From assembly GCA_900299345.1 (NCBI GenBank), contig OMJM01000039.1, positions 1 to 46,760 of the forward strand: 46,760 nucleotides of DNA, written 5' to 3'. Shown here in pieces: positions 26,166-34,083 of this stretch. The stretch is from a bacterium (GTDB lineage Bacteria; Fibrobacterota; Fibrobacteria; UBA11236). Made by a program: the position numbers and the translations under genes. The notes beneath the pieces are model-generated. The model ran no database searches. It was not told where the DNA came from and saw only the letters and a program-made list of their open reading frames with translations. Numbering within the stretch: position 1 is the stretch's first letter; each line of letters opens with the position of its first letter.

Positions 26166-26747
26166 TTACCCTATCACCAACGGCATCAACTCTTCCCACA
26201 CTTCCGCAAGTCCTGTTTTTTTCTTCGAACTCACTGGCAGCGGAAGCTGCGATAAGCCGTGATGCTTCTTGATTTCCTGCAGCGCCTTGTCCAGCGCGGT
26301 CCGCGCGAGATGATCCGACCGTGCGGCAAGAACCTGCAGCGGAATCTCCTGATCCAAAATCCACTCCAGCGCCGCGTGATCCACCGGACTGTCCGGCACG
26401 CGGGGATCGACGAGATACAGCACTCCGCGCAGGGACATTGAAGCGTCGAAGAAAGCGCGCAGGACGATCTCCATCAACTCCTTGCCCTCATGCCCGACCT
26501 TGGCATAGCCGAATCCAGGAAGATCGACCAGATAGAAGGCATCGTTAATGCGGTAGAAGTTGATGAGCCGGGTTTTGCCCGGCTGTTGACTGGATCGCGC
26601 CAGCGACTTGGAGTTGCACAGGGCGTTGATAAGGGAAGACTTTCCCGCGTTGGAACGGCCCGCAAGGGCGATTTGCGGCAGTCCGTCTTTCGGAAAACCG
26701 GAGGCGTCGGGAGCGGACGTCTCGAGCCGGGCAGAAAGGATTTTCAT
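26166..26747 (-). CDS. engB: Ribosome biogenesis GTPase EngB (YsxC/YihA), altered G4 motif
   Basis: A 193-residue GTPase for late large-subunit ribosome assembly. G1 is GRSNAGKS (30-37), G2 lies in QQPGKTRLINFY, G3 is DLPGFGYAKVG (75 on) and G5 is SSKKKTG. The G4 motif, normally TKxD, reads ARSD (142-145): the guanine-binding Asp is kept but Lys is Arg. Length is normal. The ATG start overlaps the recR stop as ATGA, so the two are translationally coupled. Confidence 0.95.
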   Translation of the reverse strand: MKILSARLETSAPDASGFPKDGLPQIALAGRSNAGKSSLINALCNSKSLARSSQQPGKTRLINFYRINDAFYLVDLPGFGYAKVGHEGKELMEIVLRAFFDASMSLRGVLYLVDPRVPDSPVDHAALEWILDQEIPLQVLAARSDHLARTALDKALQEIKKHHGLSQLPLPVSSKKKTGLAEVWEELMPLVIG

Positions 26748-27352
26748 CCAGCCAGATTCACGCGACCATCGAGCGCGCGCTGCATGGTGATCTCATCCAC
26801 AAACTCGAGATCACTGCCGGCAGGCAGTCCGCGCGCCAGCCGGGTGACCTTGAGCGGACGGTTCTGCAAACGTTGCACGATGTAGGACGACGTTGCTTCG
26901 CCTTCCGCGTGCGTGCCCAAGGCGAGAATGACTTCCGTCACCCCGCGGCCGCAACGATCGAACAAGGACGCCAGATTGAGTTCCGAGGGACCAATGCCGT
27001 CCAACGGCGAAAGGACACCGCCGAGAACGTGATAGACCCCGCGATACGATCCGATACGTTCGAAGGCCGTGATATCCGCCGGACGCTCCACCACACAAAC
27101 CACTGCCTTGTCGCGGCGGGGGCTGGAACACACGGCGCAAAGGTCTGCCTCGGCGTGGTTTCCGCATTCGGAACAGGGTTTCACCCCGCGGCGAGCTTCG
27201 ACCAGAGCCCGGCTCAAGGCCTCGACCTCCTCCATGGAGGACCCGAGGATGTGATAGGCCAGGCGCTGGGCCGATTTGCGCCCAATGGAAGGCAGTCCCG
27301 CGAGGCGTTCCACAAGGGTCTCCAGCAGCGAGGAACGGGACGGGGAAATCAT
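26744..27352 (-). CDS. recR: Recombination protein RecR
   Basis: A 202-residue protein of the RecFOR pathway. An N-terminal helix-hairpin-helix (LAGLPSIGRKSAQRLAYHIL) precedes a zinc finger with C60, C63, C72 and C75. The Toprim domain begins at VVCVVERPADITAFE, and the Walker-B-like end contains LARGLPAGSDLEFVDEITMQRAL. RecR helps load RecA on gapped DNA. ATG 27352 is chosen because the helix-hairpin-helix begins soon after; the open frame extends to 27505 but adds no family sequence. Confidence 0.97.
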   Translation of the reverse strand: MISPSRSSLLETLVERLAGLPSIGRKSAQRLAYHILGSSMEEVEALSRALVEARRGVKPCSECGNHAEADLCAVCSSPRRDKAVVCVVERPADITAFERIGSYRGVYHVLGGVLSPLDGIGPSELNLASLFDRCGRGVTEVILALGTHAEGEATSSYIVQRLQNRPLKVTRLARGLPAGSDLEFVDEITMQRALDGRVNLAG

Positions 27353-27389
27353 GGGTTGAAAATAGTTTTTTTGATAGTTTACCCCCGCC

Positions 27390-27408
27390 TTCCGGACCCC
27401 GTCCGGAA
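27390..27408. promoter_or_regulatory. Inverted repeat upstream of the Bat operon
   Basis: TTCCGGAC (27390-27397) and GTCCGGAA (27401-27408) are perfect 8-bp inverted arms with CCC between, 22 bp ahead of the first Bat-operon start and 38 bp from the divergent recR start. It may be an operator or a leader hairpin; no U run follows, so a plain terminator is unlikely. Confidence 0.5.
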
Positions 27409-27430
27409 TCAAACCGCGTTGAAAATCACT

Positions 27431-28375
27431 ATGGTCTTGGTGGACAAACAAATTCTCCGGATGACGGCGGCGGCCATCGGCTTGATGGTATCCTCGCACG
27501 CGCAAACTTTCGTGCAGCCCGCACCTGCCACTGTGGACAGTTCCACAGCTTCAGTCGCACCTGTCGAAGCAGTCCAACTCTCCGCCAAAGGTTCTTTCCA
27601 GTCGGATCACGTCGCCGTGGGCGACACCCTCATTTATCGATTGCTCGTGGAATGGAAGGATGAGCGCTTGCCCGTGGTTGTGCTCGCTCCCGAGAACATG
27701 GAAACCCCGGGCTTCAAGATTGCGGATCAAAGTACGGCTCACCGCAAGACCGTGGAAAACGGCGAAGTGCGCAATACCACCGAGTTCACGTACAAACTGG
27801 TTCCCAAGGTTCCGGGTGCGGCGAAGGTCAGCGCGCTGAAACTCCGCTACCTCACCGGCTTCTCGAACCGCGAGGAAGCGTTGTACGTTCCCGCGTCCTT
27901 CATCGATGTGGAACCTGCGCATGTCCCGCTGTGGAAGCGATGGTGGTTCCAGCTGATCGCAGGCATTGTCATACTCGCGGGCCTCATTTGGGGCGGACGT
28001 CGCGCTCTGCAAACGGCCAAGACAAATCAGCAGAAGAGCCAAGCCACCAAGAATCGCGATTTCTCACCCGACGTCAAAGCCTTGAGGGGCCGCTGGAATA
28101 CTGCCGACAGCCGCGTGTGGCTGGAAGATGCGGAAAAAGTTTGTCTGGAATACCTGCGCCATCAACTCGGAAAGTCCGCACCGGAAAATCCGAAATTCGA
28201 ACTGCTGCTGGAAGCCTATCTCGCCCGCCACTCCGGAGAAACGGGTGAATGGAGCAAGTTGCGCGAAGCCTTTCACCATGCACGCTACGCAGGCGGACGC
28301 AAAGAACCGTATGAACTGCAAGACACCTATCGAACCCTGAAAACCTGCCTCCACATCCAAGGAGATAACGAATGA
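27431..28375 (+). CDS. BatD-like membrane protein (first of three) in the Bat operon
   Basis: A 314-residue protein. The N-terminal region ILRMTAAAIGLMVSSHAQT looks like a signal sequence. A periplasmic beta domain follows (about 50-160), with VAVGDTLIYRLLVEW, then a membrane helix (171-188, WWFQLIAGIVILAGLIWG) and a cytosolic helical domain of about 120 residues containing VWLEDAEKVCLEYLRHQLG. This order equals that of the protein at 30295 and of BatD. It overlaps moxR by 4 bp (ATGA). ATG 27431 is chosen; ATG 27461 is an alternative, and neither has a good Shine-Dalgarno. Confidence 0.7.
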   Translation: MVLVDKQILRMTAAAIGLMVSSHAQTFVQPAPATVDSSTASVAPVEAVQLSAKGSFQSDHVAVGDTLIYRLLVEWKDERLPVVVLAPENMETPGFKIADQSTAHRKTVENGEVRNTTEFTYKLVPKVPGAAKVSALKLRYLTGFSNREEALYVPASFIDVEPAHVPLWKRWWFQLIAGIVILAGLIWGGRRALQTAKTNQQKSQATKNRDFSPDVKALRGRWNTADSRVWLEDAEKVCLEYLRHQLGKSAPENPKFELLLEAYLARHSGETGEWSKLREAFHHARYAGGRKEPYELQDTYRTLKTCLHIQGDNE

Positions 28376-29373
28376 CAACCACGACAAAACCGGACATGCA
28401 AGCGTTGACCGAACGGGTCCGCAACGAAGGCGCGTTCCTGCGCAAGATCCTCGACGAAGTTGGACGCACAGTGATCGGGCAGAAACACATGCTCGAAAGC
28501 CTGCTCATCGGCTTACTGGCTGACGGGCACGTGTTACTCGAAGGCGTTCCAGGTCTGGCCAAGACCACGGCGGTCAAGGCGATGGCCTCGGCCATCTCCG
28601 GACACTTCAGCCGCGTGCAGTTCACGCCCGATCTGCTGCCCGCGGATTTGGTGGGAACCATGGTATTTAATCCCAAGAGCGGCGATTTCCATGTCAAGCG
28701 CGGCCCGATCTTCGCCAACATCGTGCTGGCGGACGAAATCAACCGCGCTCCCTCCAAAGTTCAGTCCGCACTGCTGGAAGCCATGCAGGAAAAACATGTG
28801 ACCATCGGCGACACGACCTATGATCTGCCCAAGCTGTTCCTCGTGCTGGCCACGCAGAACCCGCTGGAACAGGAAGGCACCTATCCCCTGCCCGAAGCGC
28901 AGGTGGATCGCTTCATGCTCAAGGTGGTGTTGAACTATCCGACCAAGGAAGAAGAAAAGGCCATTGTCAATCTCGTCTCCGGACAGGGACTCCACGAAGC
29001 CATCCACATGGCTTCCGAAGAGGACGTGCTCAAGTGCCGCAAGCTGGTAAACGAGATTTACATGGACGACAAACTGCTCGACTATATCGTGAACCTCGTG
29101 GCCGCCACACGCGACCCGGCCGGGGTCGGCATCAAGGATCTGGCCAACCTGATCGAGTACGGCGCCTCGCCGCGTACAAGCATCAGCCTGGCCAAAGCAT
29201 CCAAGGCGCACGCGTTGCTGCGCGGCCGCGGCTACGTGACGCCTGAAGACGTGAAAGCCGTGGGCATGGATGTGATGCGTCATCGCGTCATCCTGACCTA
29301 TGAGGCCGAGGCTGAGGAAATTTCGACGGAGAATGTAGTGCAACGCATCTTCGACAGCGTGGAGGTTCCGTAG
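28372..29373 (+). CDS. MoxR-family AAA+ ATPase
   Basis: A 333-residue AAA+ ATPase. Walker A is GVPGLAKT (58-65), and Walker B ends in DE (121-122) within NIVLADEINRAPSKVQSALLEAMQE. Sensor regions LATQNPLEQEGTYPLPEAQVDRFM follow. MoxR ATPases act with VWA-domain proteins as chaperone-like machines that remodel or load metals on partners. Here it is followed by three VWA-type genes, the standard Bat-operon arrangement. The TAG stop at 29371 overlaps the first base of a palindromic repeat. Confidence 0.95.
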   Translation: MTTTTKPDMQALTERVRNEGAFLRKILDEVGRTVIGQKHMLESLLIGLLADGHVLLEGVPGLAKTTAVKAMASAISGHFSRVQFTPDLLPADLVGTMVFNPKSGDFHVKRGPIFANIVLADEINRAPSKVQSALLEAMQEKHVTIGDTTYDLPKLFLVLATQNPLEQEGTYPLPEAQVDRFMLKVVLNYPTKEEEKAIVNLVSGQGLHEAIHMASEEDVLKCRKLVNEIYMDDKLLDYIVNLVAATRDPAGVGIKDLANLIEYGASPRTSISLAKASKAHALLRGRGYVTPEDVKAVGMDVMRHRVILTYEAEAEEISTENVVQRIFDSVEVP

Positions 29374-29393
29374 GGGCGGACAGCGTCCGCCCC
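29373..29393. repeat. Palindromic repeat, copy 1 (overlaps moxR stop)
   Basis: Arms GGGGCGGAC (29373-29381) and GTCCGCCCC (29385-29393) with AGC between, followed by GTAAG. The first G is the last base of the moxR stop codon TAG. A related palindrome lies at 30330-30355. It resembles the short REP-type repeats with GTAGGGGCG ends that occur between genes in many bacteria, and could form an mRNA stem between moxR and the DUF58 gene. Confidence 0.8.
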
Positions 29394-29414
29394 GTAAGAG
29401 AAATCCGCCGCCCT

Positions 29415-30302
29415 ATGATTCCATCCGAAATTCTTCGCAAGGTCCGTCAGATCGAGATCCGCACACGCAGTGTGGTGAATTCGGTATTGTCCGGAGCCTA
29501 TTCCTCCACCTTCAAGGGACGCGGCATGGAGTTCGCCGAAGTGCGAGAATACCTGCCCGGCGACGAGATACGCTCCATCGACTGGAACGTGACCGCACGT
29601 CAGGGCCATCCCTTCGTGAAGAAATACGTGGAAGAGCGTGAACTCACAGTGTTGCTGGTGGTGGATGCCTCTTCATCCGGTGAGTTCGGCAGCCAGCGCG
29701 AGATGAAGGGCGAGGTCATGGCGACCATCAGCGCGCTGCTCGCATTCTCAGCCATCAAGAACAACGATCGCGTCGGCCTGCTCATCTTCACCTCCAAGGT
29801 GGAGAAATACATCCCGCCGCAAAAAGGCAAGAAGCACGTGATGCGCGTCATCCGTGAACTGCTCTATCATGAGCCGGAAGAACGCGGCACGGATCTAGGC
29901 GCTGCTTTGGAGCAGGTGAACCGATTGCTGAAGCGCCGCGCCGTGGTCTTTCTCGTGTCCGACTTCGCTTCCGCCGATTTCCAACGCCCCATGCGATTAC
30001 TGCAACAACGGCACGATGCCGTAGCTATCACCGTGGTCGATCCGCGCGAACGCGATTTACCGGATGTCGGTTTCCTGGAACTGGAAGATGCGGAAACCGG
30101 GGAGATCGTACTGATCGATACGGGCAGCCCGGAATTCCGCGAGACCTTCCGCAAGGAAGTGCAGACGGAGAGCTCCCATTTGCGTCGCCTCTTCCGCCGC
30201 ACCAATACGGACTTCGTCGAGGTATTCATCAAACCCGATTACGACGATACGATTCAACCCCTGCTCGATTATTTCCGCAAGAGGGCCAAGAACCGTGGGT
30301 AA
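29415..30302 (+). CDS. DUF58-family protein with VWA-like metal site
   Basis: A 295-residue protein. The DUF58 signature is REYLPGDEIRSIDWNVTARQGHPFVKKY (44-71). A VWA-like domain follows, with a MIDAS-type DASSS (84-88). DUF58 proteins lie beside moxR in nearly all Bat-type operons and are thought to be MoxR clients. Start ATG 29415, 41 bp after moxR, with the palindromic repeat in the gap. The C-terminal helices (DDTIQPLLDYFRKRAKNRG) end where the next gene's GTG start overlaps. Confidence 0.92.
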   Translation: MIPSEILRKVRQIEIRTRSVVNSVLSGAYSSTFKGRGMEFAEVREYLPGDEIRSIDWNVTARQGHPFVKKYVEERELTVLLVVDASSSGEFGSQREMKGEVMATISALLAFSAIKNNDRVGLLIFTSKVEKYIPPQKGKKHVMRVIRELLYHEPEERGTDLGAALEQVNRLLKRRAVVFLVSDFASADFQRPMRLLQQRHDAVAITVVDPRERDLPDVGFLELEDAETGEIVLIDTGSPEFRETFRKEVQTESSHLRRLFRRTNTDFVEVFIKPDYDDTIQPLLDYFRKRAKNRG

Positions 30303-31263
30303 ATGGGAATGGGAATTGCGCACCACTGGTACGGGCGGACGGCCGTCCGCCCGTAAGTTGGTCATTGCAATCATATCATTCATGGCCGCCACGTTCGGCA
30401 CCCCTGTCGTGGATATCACCGCCAAGGTGGATCGATCCGAGATCACCATCGGCGATCGCATCCAATACGAAATCGACATCACCTACCCTTCGACCGGACA
30501 CGTGGAACTCCCTGCCGTGCTGGGCAATCTCGGCGCGTTCGAAGTCAAGGAGTACAAGACGGAAAACAACAAGATGCAGGATGGGCGTACGCTCACAAAA
30601 CATCTATTCACTATCTCCACATTCACTGTCGGCCCTTATACCCTGCCGCCGCAACGCGTGGAATATCGCGAGGGTACTGATACCGCCACGCTGGCTCTGT
30701 ATACCCAACCCACCGAGATCAAGGTCAAGCGCACCGCACCAGAGAACGTCAAGGACATTGCCGACATCGCGGATGTCGCGGATCTTCCCGAGCCTCCACC
30801 ATGGGGTCTTATTGGGGTGGGCGTACTGTTGGCTGGACTTGCGGGATATTTTCTCTGGCGCAAGCTGAATCCCAAACAAGCAACTGTCGGCGATGCACCT
30901 CGTCTGCCGCCCTACGAAGAAGTCTTGAAACGTCTGACCGATTTGCGCACTGCTGACCTCCCGAAGAACAACCAATTGCGCGAGTTCGCTTTTGCCTTAT
31001 CCGAAGTCCTGCGGAATTACGTGGGACGGCGTTTCGGCATCGAGGCGCTGGAATCAACGACCGTGGAGTTTCTGGAAAAAGCCGCCACGCTTCCATTGAC
31101 GCAGGCGCAGCAGGAATGGCTCCATATTTTCTGCGATGCGCTCGATCCTCTCAAGTATGCCACGGCAGGCATCGCATCGAGTGAAGCCGAACGGTTAATG
31201 AACGAACTACAGGAGTTCGCGGAACAAACCAAACCACGTCCCGAACCGGAGCAAGGGAAATGA
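30295..31263 (+). CDS. BatD-like membrane protein (second of three)
   Basis: A 322-residue protein from GTG 30295. A hydrophobic signal-like segment (LVIAIISFMAATFG) is followed by a periplasmic beta domain (DRSEITIGDRIQYEIDITYP to about 145). A membrane helix lies at about 170-187 (GLIGVGVLLAGLAGYFLW), with a cytosolic helical domain holding LREFAFALSEVLRNYVGRRFGIEALE. The start overlaps the DUF58 stop by 8 bp, with GAGGG upstream. The second palindromic repeat is then translated as part of residues 12-21. TTG 30358 or ATG 30382 would avoid this but lack Shine-Dalgarno sequences. Confidence 0.7.
   Translation: MGKWEWELRTTGTGGRPSARKLVIAIISFMAATFGTPVVDITAKVDRSEITIGDRIQYEIDITYPSTGHVELPAVLGNLGAFEVKEYKTENNKMQDGRTLTKHLFTISTFTVGPYTLPPQRVEYREGTDTATLALYTQPTEIKVKRTAPENVKDIADIADVADLPEPPPWGLIGVGVLLAGLAGYFLWRKLNPKQATVGDAPRLPPYEEVLKRLTDLRTADLPKNNQLREFAFALSEVLRNYVGRRFGIEALESTTVEFLEKAATLPLTQAQQEWLHIFCDALDPLKYATAGIASSEAERLMNELQEFAEQTKPRPEPEQGK
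30330..30355. repeat. Palindromic repeat, copy 2
   Basis: A perfect 26-bp palindrome: TACGGGCGGAC (30330-30340), GGCC, and GTCCGCCCGTA (30345-30355), followed by AG. It shares GGGCGGAC, GTCCGCCC and GTAAG with copy 1 at 29373-29393. It lies at the junction between the DUF58 gene and the next gene, in the 5' part of the latter if GTG 30295 is the start. Confidence 0.8.
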
Positions 31264-32258
31264 TTCTGCCGCATTTCCAGAATCCGTGGGCCTTCGTGCT
31301 GCTGCTCTTGATTCCATTGCTGGCGTGGGATTATTTCCAACGGCACCAGAAACGTCGCGCGAGCATCCGTTTCCCTTCTCTGTCCGTGGTCAAACGCATG
31401 CCGCAGAGCACCGCATATCGTTTCCGTCATATGCTTCTCTTTCTCCGCCTTGCAGCGGTATTCCTGCTTGTGACGGCGCTAGCGCGGCCACAGCAAGGCG
31501 AGGCGTTAGAGGAAGTTTCCGCGCAAGGCGTGGACATCGCCCTCATCCTCGACATTTCGAGTTCCATGCGCACGTTGGATTTCAAGCCCAAGAACCGCCT
31601 CGTAGCCGCGAAAAAGGTGATTGAAGATTTCATCATGGGACGCAAGCACGATCGCATCGGTCTCGTCGTATTCGCGGGTCACAGTTACACCCAATGCCCG
31701 CTCACTTTGGATTACAATGTGCTGGCCGAGCTATTGCGCAAGGTGGACTTTGGCCACGTGGAAGACGGAACCGCCATCGGGACCGGTCTGCTCAACGGCA
31801 TCAACCGCCTGCGCGGTTCCACGGCTAAGAGCAAGGTGGTGGTGTTGCTCACCGACGGGCAGAACAACGCCGGCGAAGTGGATCCCGTGACTGCCGCACG
31901 CGCCGCTCAAGCGCTGGGGATCAAGGTATACACCATCGGTATGGGCAAGGACGGCGATCAGCCCATCGAAATCGATGACCCGGTATTCGGCAAGCGTATT
32001 GTTTCTGTGCGCACCGACGTGGACATGTCCATGCTTCGGCAAATCGCGCAAATCACGGGCGGAAAATCCTATCGGGCGCAGGACACGCATGCGCTGGAGG
32101 AGATTTACGGGGAAATCGACAAGCTGGAAAAATCGGAAATCAAAACCACCAGTTACTACCGCTATCACGAGCTGTTCATGACGCTGGCGTATGCGGCGTT
32201 GCTGTTAATCCTTGCCGAAGCCATTCTGGCGAATACCCGATTCAGGAAAGTCCCATGA
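31260..32258 (+). CDS. batA: VWA-domain membrane protein (BatA-like)
   Basis: A 332-residue protein with two N-terminal membrane helices (10-25 and 58-75), a VWA domain, and a C-terminal helix (LFMTLAYAALLLILAEAIL). The MIDAS motif is complete: DISSS (98-102), a Thr in EDGTAIGTGL, and LTDGQ further on. VWA domains of this family face the periplasm and bind partners through a divalent metal. It overlaps its upstream gene by 4 bp (ATGA) and the next VWA gene by 4 bp. Which of the two VWA genes is batA is set by order only. Confidence 0.9.
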   Translation: MILPHFQNPWAFVLLLLIPLLAWDYFQRHQKRRASIRFPSLSVVKRMPQSTAYRFRHMLLFLRLAAVFLLVTALARPQQGEALEEVSAQGVDIALILDISSSMRTLDFKPKNRLVAAKKVIEDFIMGRKHDRIGLVVFAGHSYTQCPLTLDYNVLAELLRKVDFGHVEDGTAIGTGLLNGINRLRGSTAKSKVVVLLTDGQNNAGEVDPVTAARAAQALGIKVYTIGMGKDGDQPIEIDDPVFGKRIVSVRTDVDMSMLRQIAQITGGKSYRAQDTHALEEIYGEIDKLEKSEIKTTSYYRYHELFMTLAYAALLLILAEAILANTRFRKVP

Positions 32259-33280
32259 GGTTTGGAAATCCCATCGCCATCTGGCTTCTGCTTGTGCTTC
32301 CGCTGCTTGCGGCGTTCTTCGCATGGGCCTTCTGGCGCAAGTCTGCCTTGTTGCGACGTTTCGCTGAAACCGAGATGCTGAAACGCATGGTCGCGGGCAC
32401 TTCGAAGACCCGGCAGTTCGTGAAGATGGGATTGCTGCTGCTCGCGGTATTTTTTCTGCTGCTCAGCCTGGCGCGGCCGCAATGGGGTACGAAGATGGAG
32501 TTGATGAAACGTCGCGGCCTGGACGTGGTCGTAGCCATGGACGTATCTAACTCCATGTATGCCGAAGACATCAAGCCGAACCGCCTCGCGCGCAGCAAAC
32601 AGGAAATCCAGCGCTTCGTGGAAAAACTGGGTGGAGATCGCGTGGCGTTGGTGGCCTTTGCGGGTGACGCATTCCTGCAGTGCCCGCTCACCTCGGATTA
32701 CGCCGCGTTCCGCATCTTCCTCGACGTGCTCGACCCGAACCTCATCGAAACACAGGGAACCGACATTGGCCGCGCCATCGAAACTTCGCTCAAAGCCTTC
32801 GACGTCCGCGATCGCAAGCATCGTGTGCTGTTGCTCCTCACCGACGGTGAAGATCACAGCGGTGAGGCGGAGCGCGCCGCGGAGGAAGCGGCCAAGGAAG
32901 GTGTGATGGTGTACACCGTGGGCATCGGCCTTCCTTCCGGCGTTCCCATTCCCGTGGACAATGGCAACGGGCAGGTGTCGTACAAGAAGGACGCGGACGG
33001 CAACATCGTGACCAGCCGCATGGACCCGGATCTTCTGGAACGCATCGCACAAAAAACGGGCGGAAAGTTCTACCACGCTGAACCCGGGCACTATGAGCTC
33101 CTCGACGTGCTCAAAGAAATCAACGGCATGGAGAAACGCGAATTCGACGAGGACAAATTCACCCGCTTTGAAGACCGCTATCAGATTCCCCTGGCCATCG
33201 GCCTCGCCTTGTTGGTGGCGGAAATGCTGATCTCGGATCGGCGTCGCCGCAAACGCGAGTGGACGGGGAGATTCTCATGA
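32255..33280 (+). CDS. batB: VWA-domain membrane protein (BatB-like)
   Basis: A 341-residue protein of the same plan as the gene before it: an N-terminal helix (IAIWLLLVLPLLAAFFAWAF), a second at about 57-71, and a VWA domain with MIDAS DVSNS (96-100) and LTDGED. A C-terminal helix (IPLAIGLALLVAEMLI) follows. Within the VWA core it is a diverged paralogue of BatA. It overlaps BatA and BatC by 4 bp each, so the genes are translationally coupled. Confidence 0.9.
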   Translation: MRFGNPIAIWLLLVLPLLAAFFAWAFWRKSALLRRFAETEMLKRMVAGTSKTRQFVKMGLLLLAVFFLLLSLARPQWGTKMELMKRRGLDVVVAMDVSNSMYAEDIKPNRLARSKQEIQRFVEKLGGDRVALVAFAGDAFLQCPLTSDYAAFRIFLDVLDPNLIETQGTDIGRAIETSLKAFDVRDRKHRVLLLLTDGEDHSGEAERAAEEAAKEGVMVYTVGIGLPSGVPIPVDNGNGQVSYKKDADGNIVTSRMDPDLLERIAQKTGGKFYHAEPGHYELLDVLKEINGMEKREFDEDKFTRFEDRYQIPLAIGLALLVAEMLISDRRRRKREWTGRFS

Positions 33281-34083
33281 GATCCTTCCGCTACATCGTA
33301 ACCCTTGCGTGCCTGCTCGCATTGCCTGAAGCCGGACGTGCCGAAACCACGAGCTTCTTCACCAAGCTGCTGCGTTCGTTCGGATTGCAAAGCTCTCCGG
33401 CCAAGGATGGAAACAAGGCCTACCACAAACAGGATTACGAAGGCGCGTTGCAAAAATACGGTGAAGCATCACTGGATCAACCCAATACACAGACGTTGGC
33501 TTACAACACTGGAAACGCCGACTTCCGCAAGAAGCGTTATGCCGAGGCCATTGCAGCCTACGGCAAAGCCTTGAACGGCAAAGATGCGGGACTGGCGGCC
33601 AAAGCCCATTACAACATGGGCAACGCCTTTTTCCGCAAGGGCGAAGCGGCCTTGCAGTCCGGGCAGCAGGACGGCCTCTCCGATTACCGCGAAGCGCTGG
33701 CACATTACAAGAAGTCTCTGGAGATCAACCCCTCCAGTTCGGACGCCAAGCGGAATGTCGAGGTGACGCAAATCCGCATTAAGGAATTGCTGGATCGCCA
33801 GCAACAGCAACAAAAACAAAATTCGCCGCAACAAAAGCCGCCCGAGCCCAGCGAGAAAGCCAAGGAGGCTTTGGCGCGCGCGTTGCAATTAGTGCAGCAA
33901 CGCCGCTACGACGACGCCAAGGCCGTGTTGGAACAGATTCTGGCCGAGGATCCCACGGCCGCTTCGTACAAAAGCCATTTACAACGTCTCGACGACGTAA
34001 TGAAAATCCTCCGGGGTGAAAAACCCTCCGCGCCGCTCCAACAGGATCCACGCGCGCAACAGGGCGGGACGGGAATCATATGA
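33277..34083 (+). CDS. batC: TPR protein (BatC-like)
   Basis: A 268-residue exported protein. The signal peptide (YIVTLACLLALPEAGRA) is followed by tetratricopeptide repeats: AYHKQDYEGALQKYGEA, TGNADFRKKRYAEAIAAYGKAL and AHYNMGNAFFRKGEAAL. A Gln/Lys-rich linker and a last repeat (ALQLVQQRRYDDAKAVLEQIL) complete it. BatC proteins act as periplasmic scaffolds for the BatA/BatB complex. ATG 33277 overlaps the preceding stop and has GGGGAG upstream. Confidence 0.85.
   Translation: MRSFRYIVTLACLLALPEAGRAETTSFFTKLLRSFGLQSSPAKDGNKAYHKQDYEGALQKYGEASLDQPNTQTLAYNTGNADFRKKRYAEAIAAYGKALNGKDAGLAAKAHYNMGNAFFRKGEAALQSGQQDGLSDYREALAHYKKSLEINPSSSDAKRNVEVTQIRIKELLDRQQQQQKQNSPQQKPPEPSEKAKEALARALQLVQQRRYDDAKAVLEQILAEDPTAASYKSHLQRLDDVMKILRGEKPSAPLQQDPRAQQGGTGII

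Noticed and set aside
26873-27430. A much longer N-terminus for the first Bat-operon protein
   Set aside because: The extension is antisense to recR and carries no signal or domain; the gene starts near 27431.
27353-27505. A longer RecR start
   Set aside because: RecR proteins begin with the short helix seen after ATG 27352; the extension covers the start of the divergent gene.
28534-29343. A 269-codon minus-strand frame opposite moxR
   Set aside because: Antisense to MoxR with intact Walker motifs; composition typical of a mirror frame.
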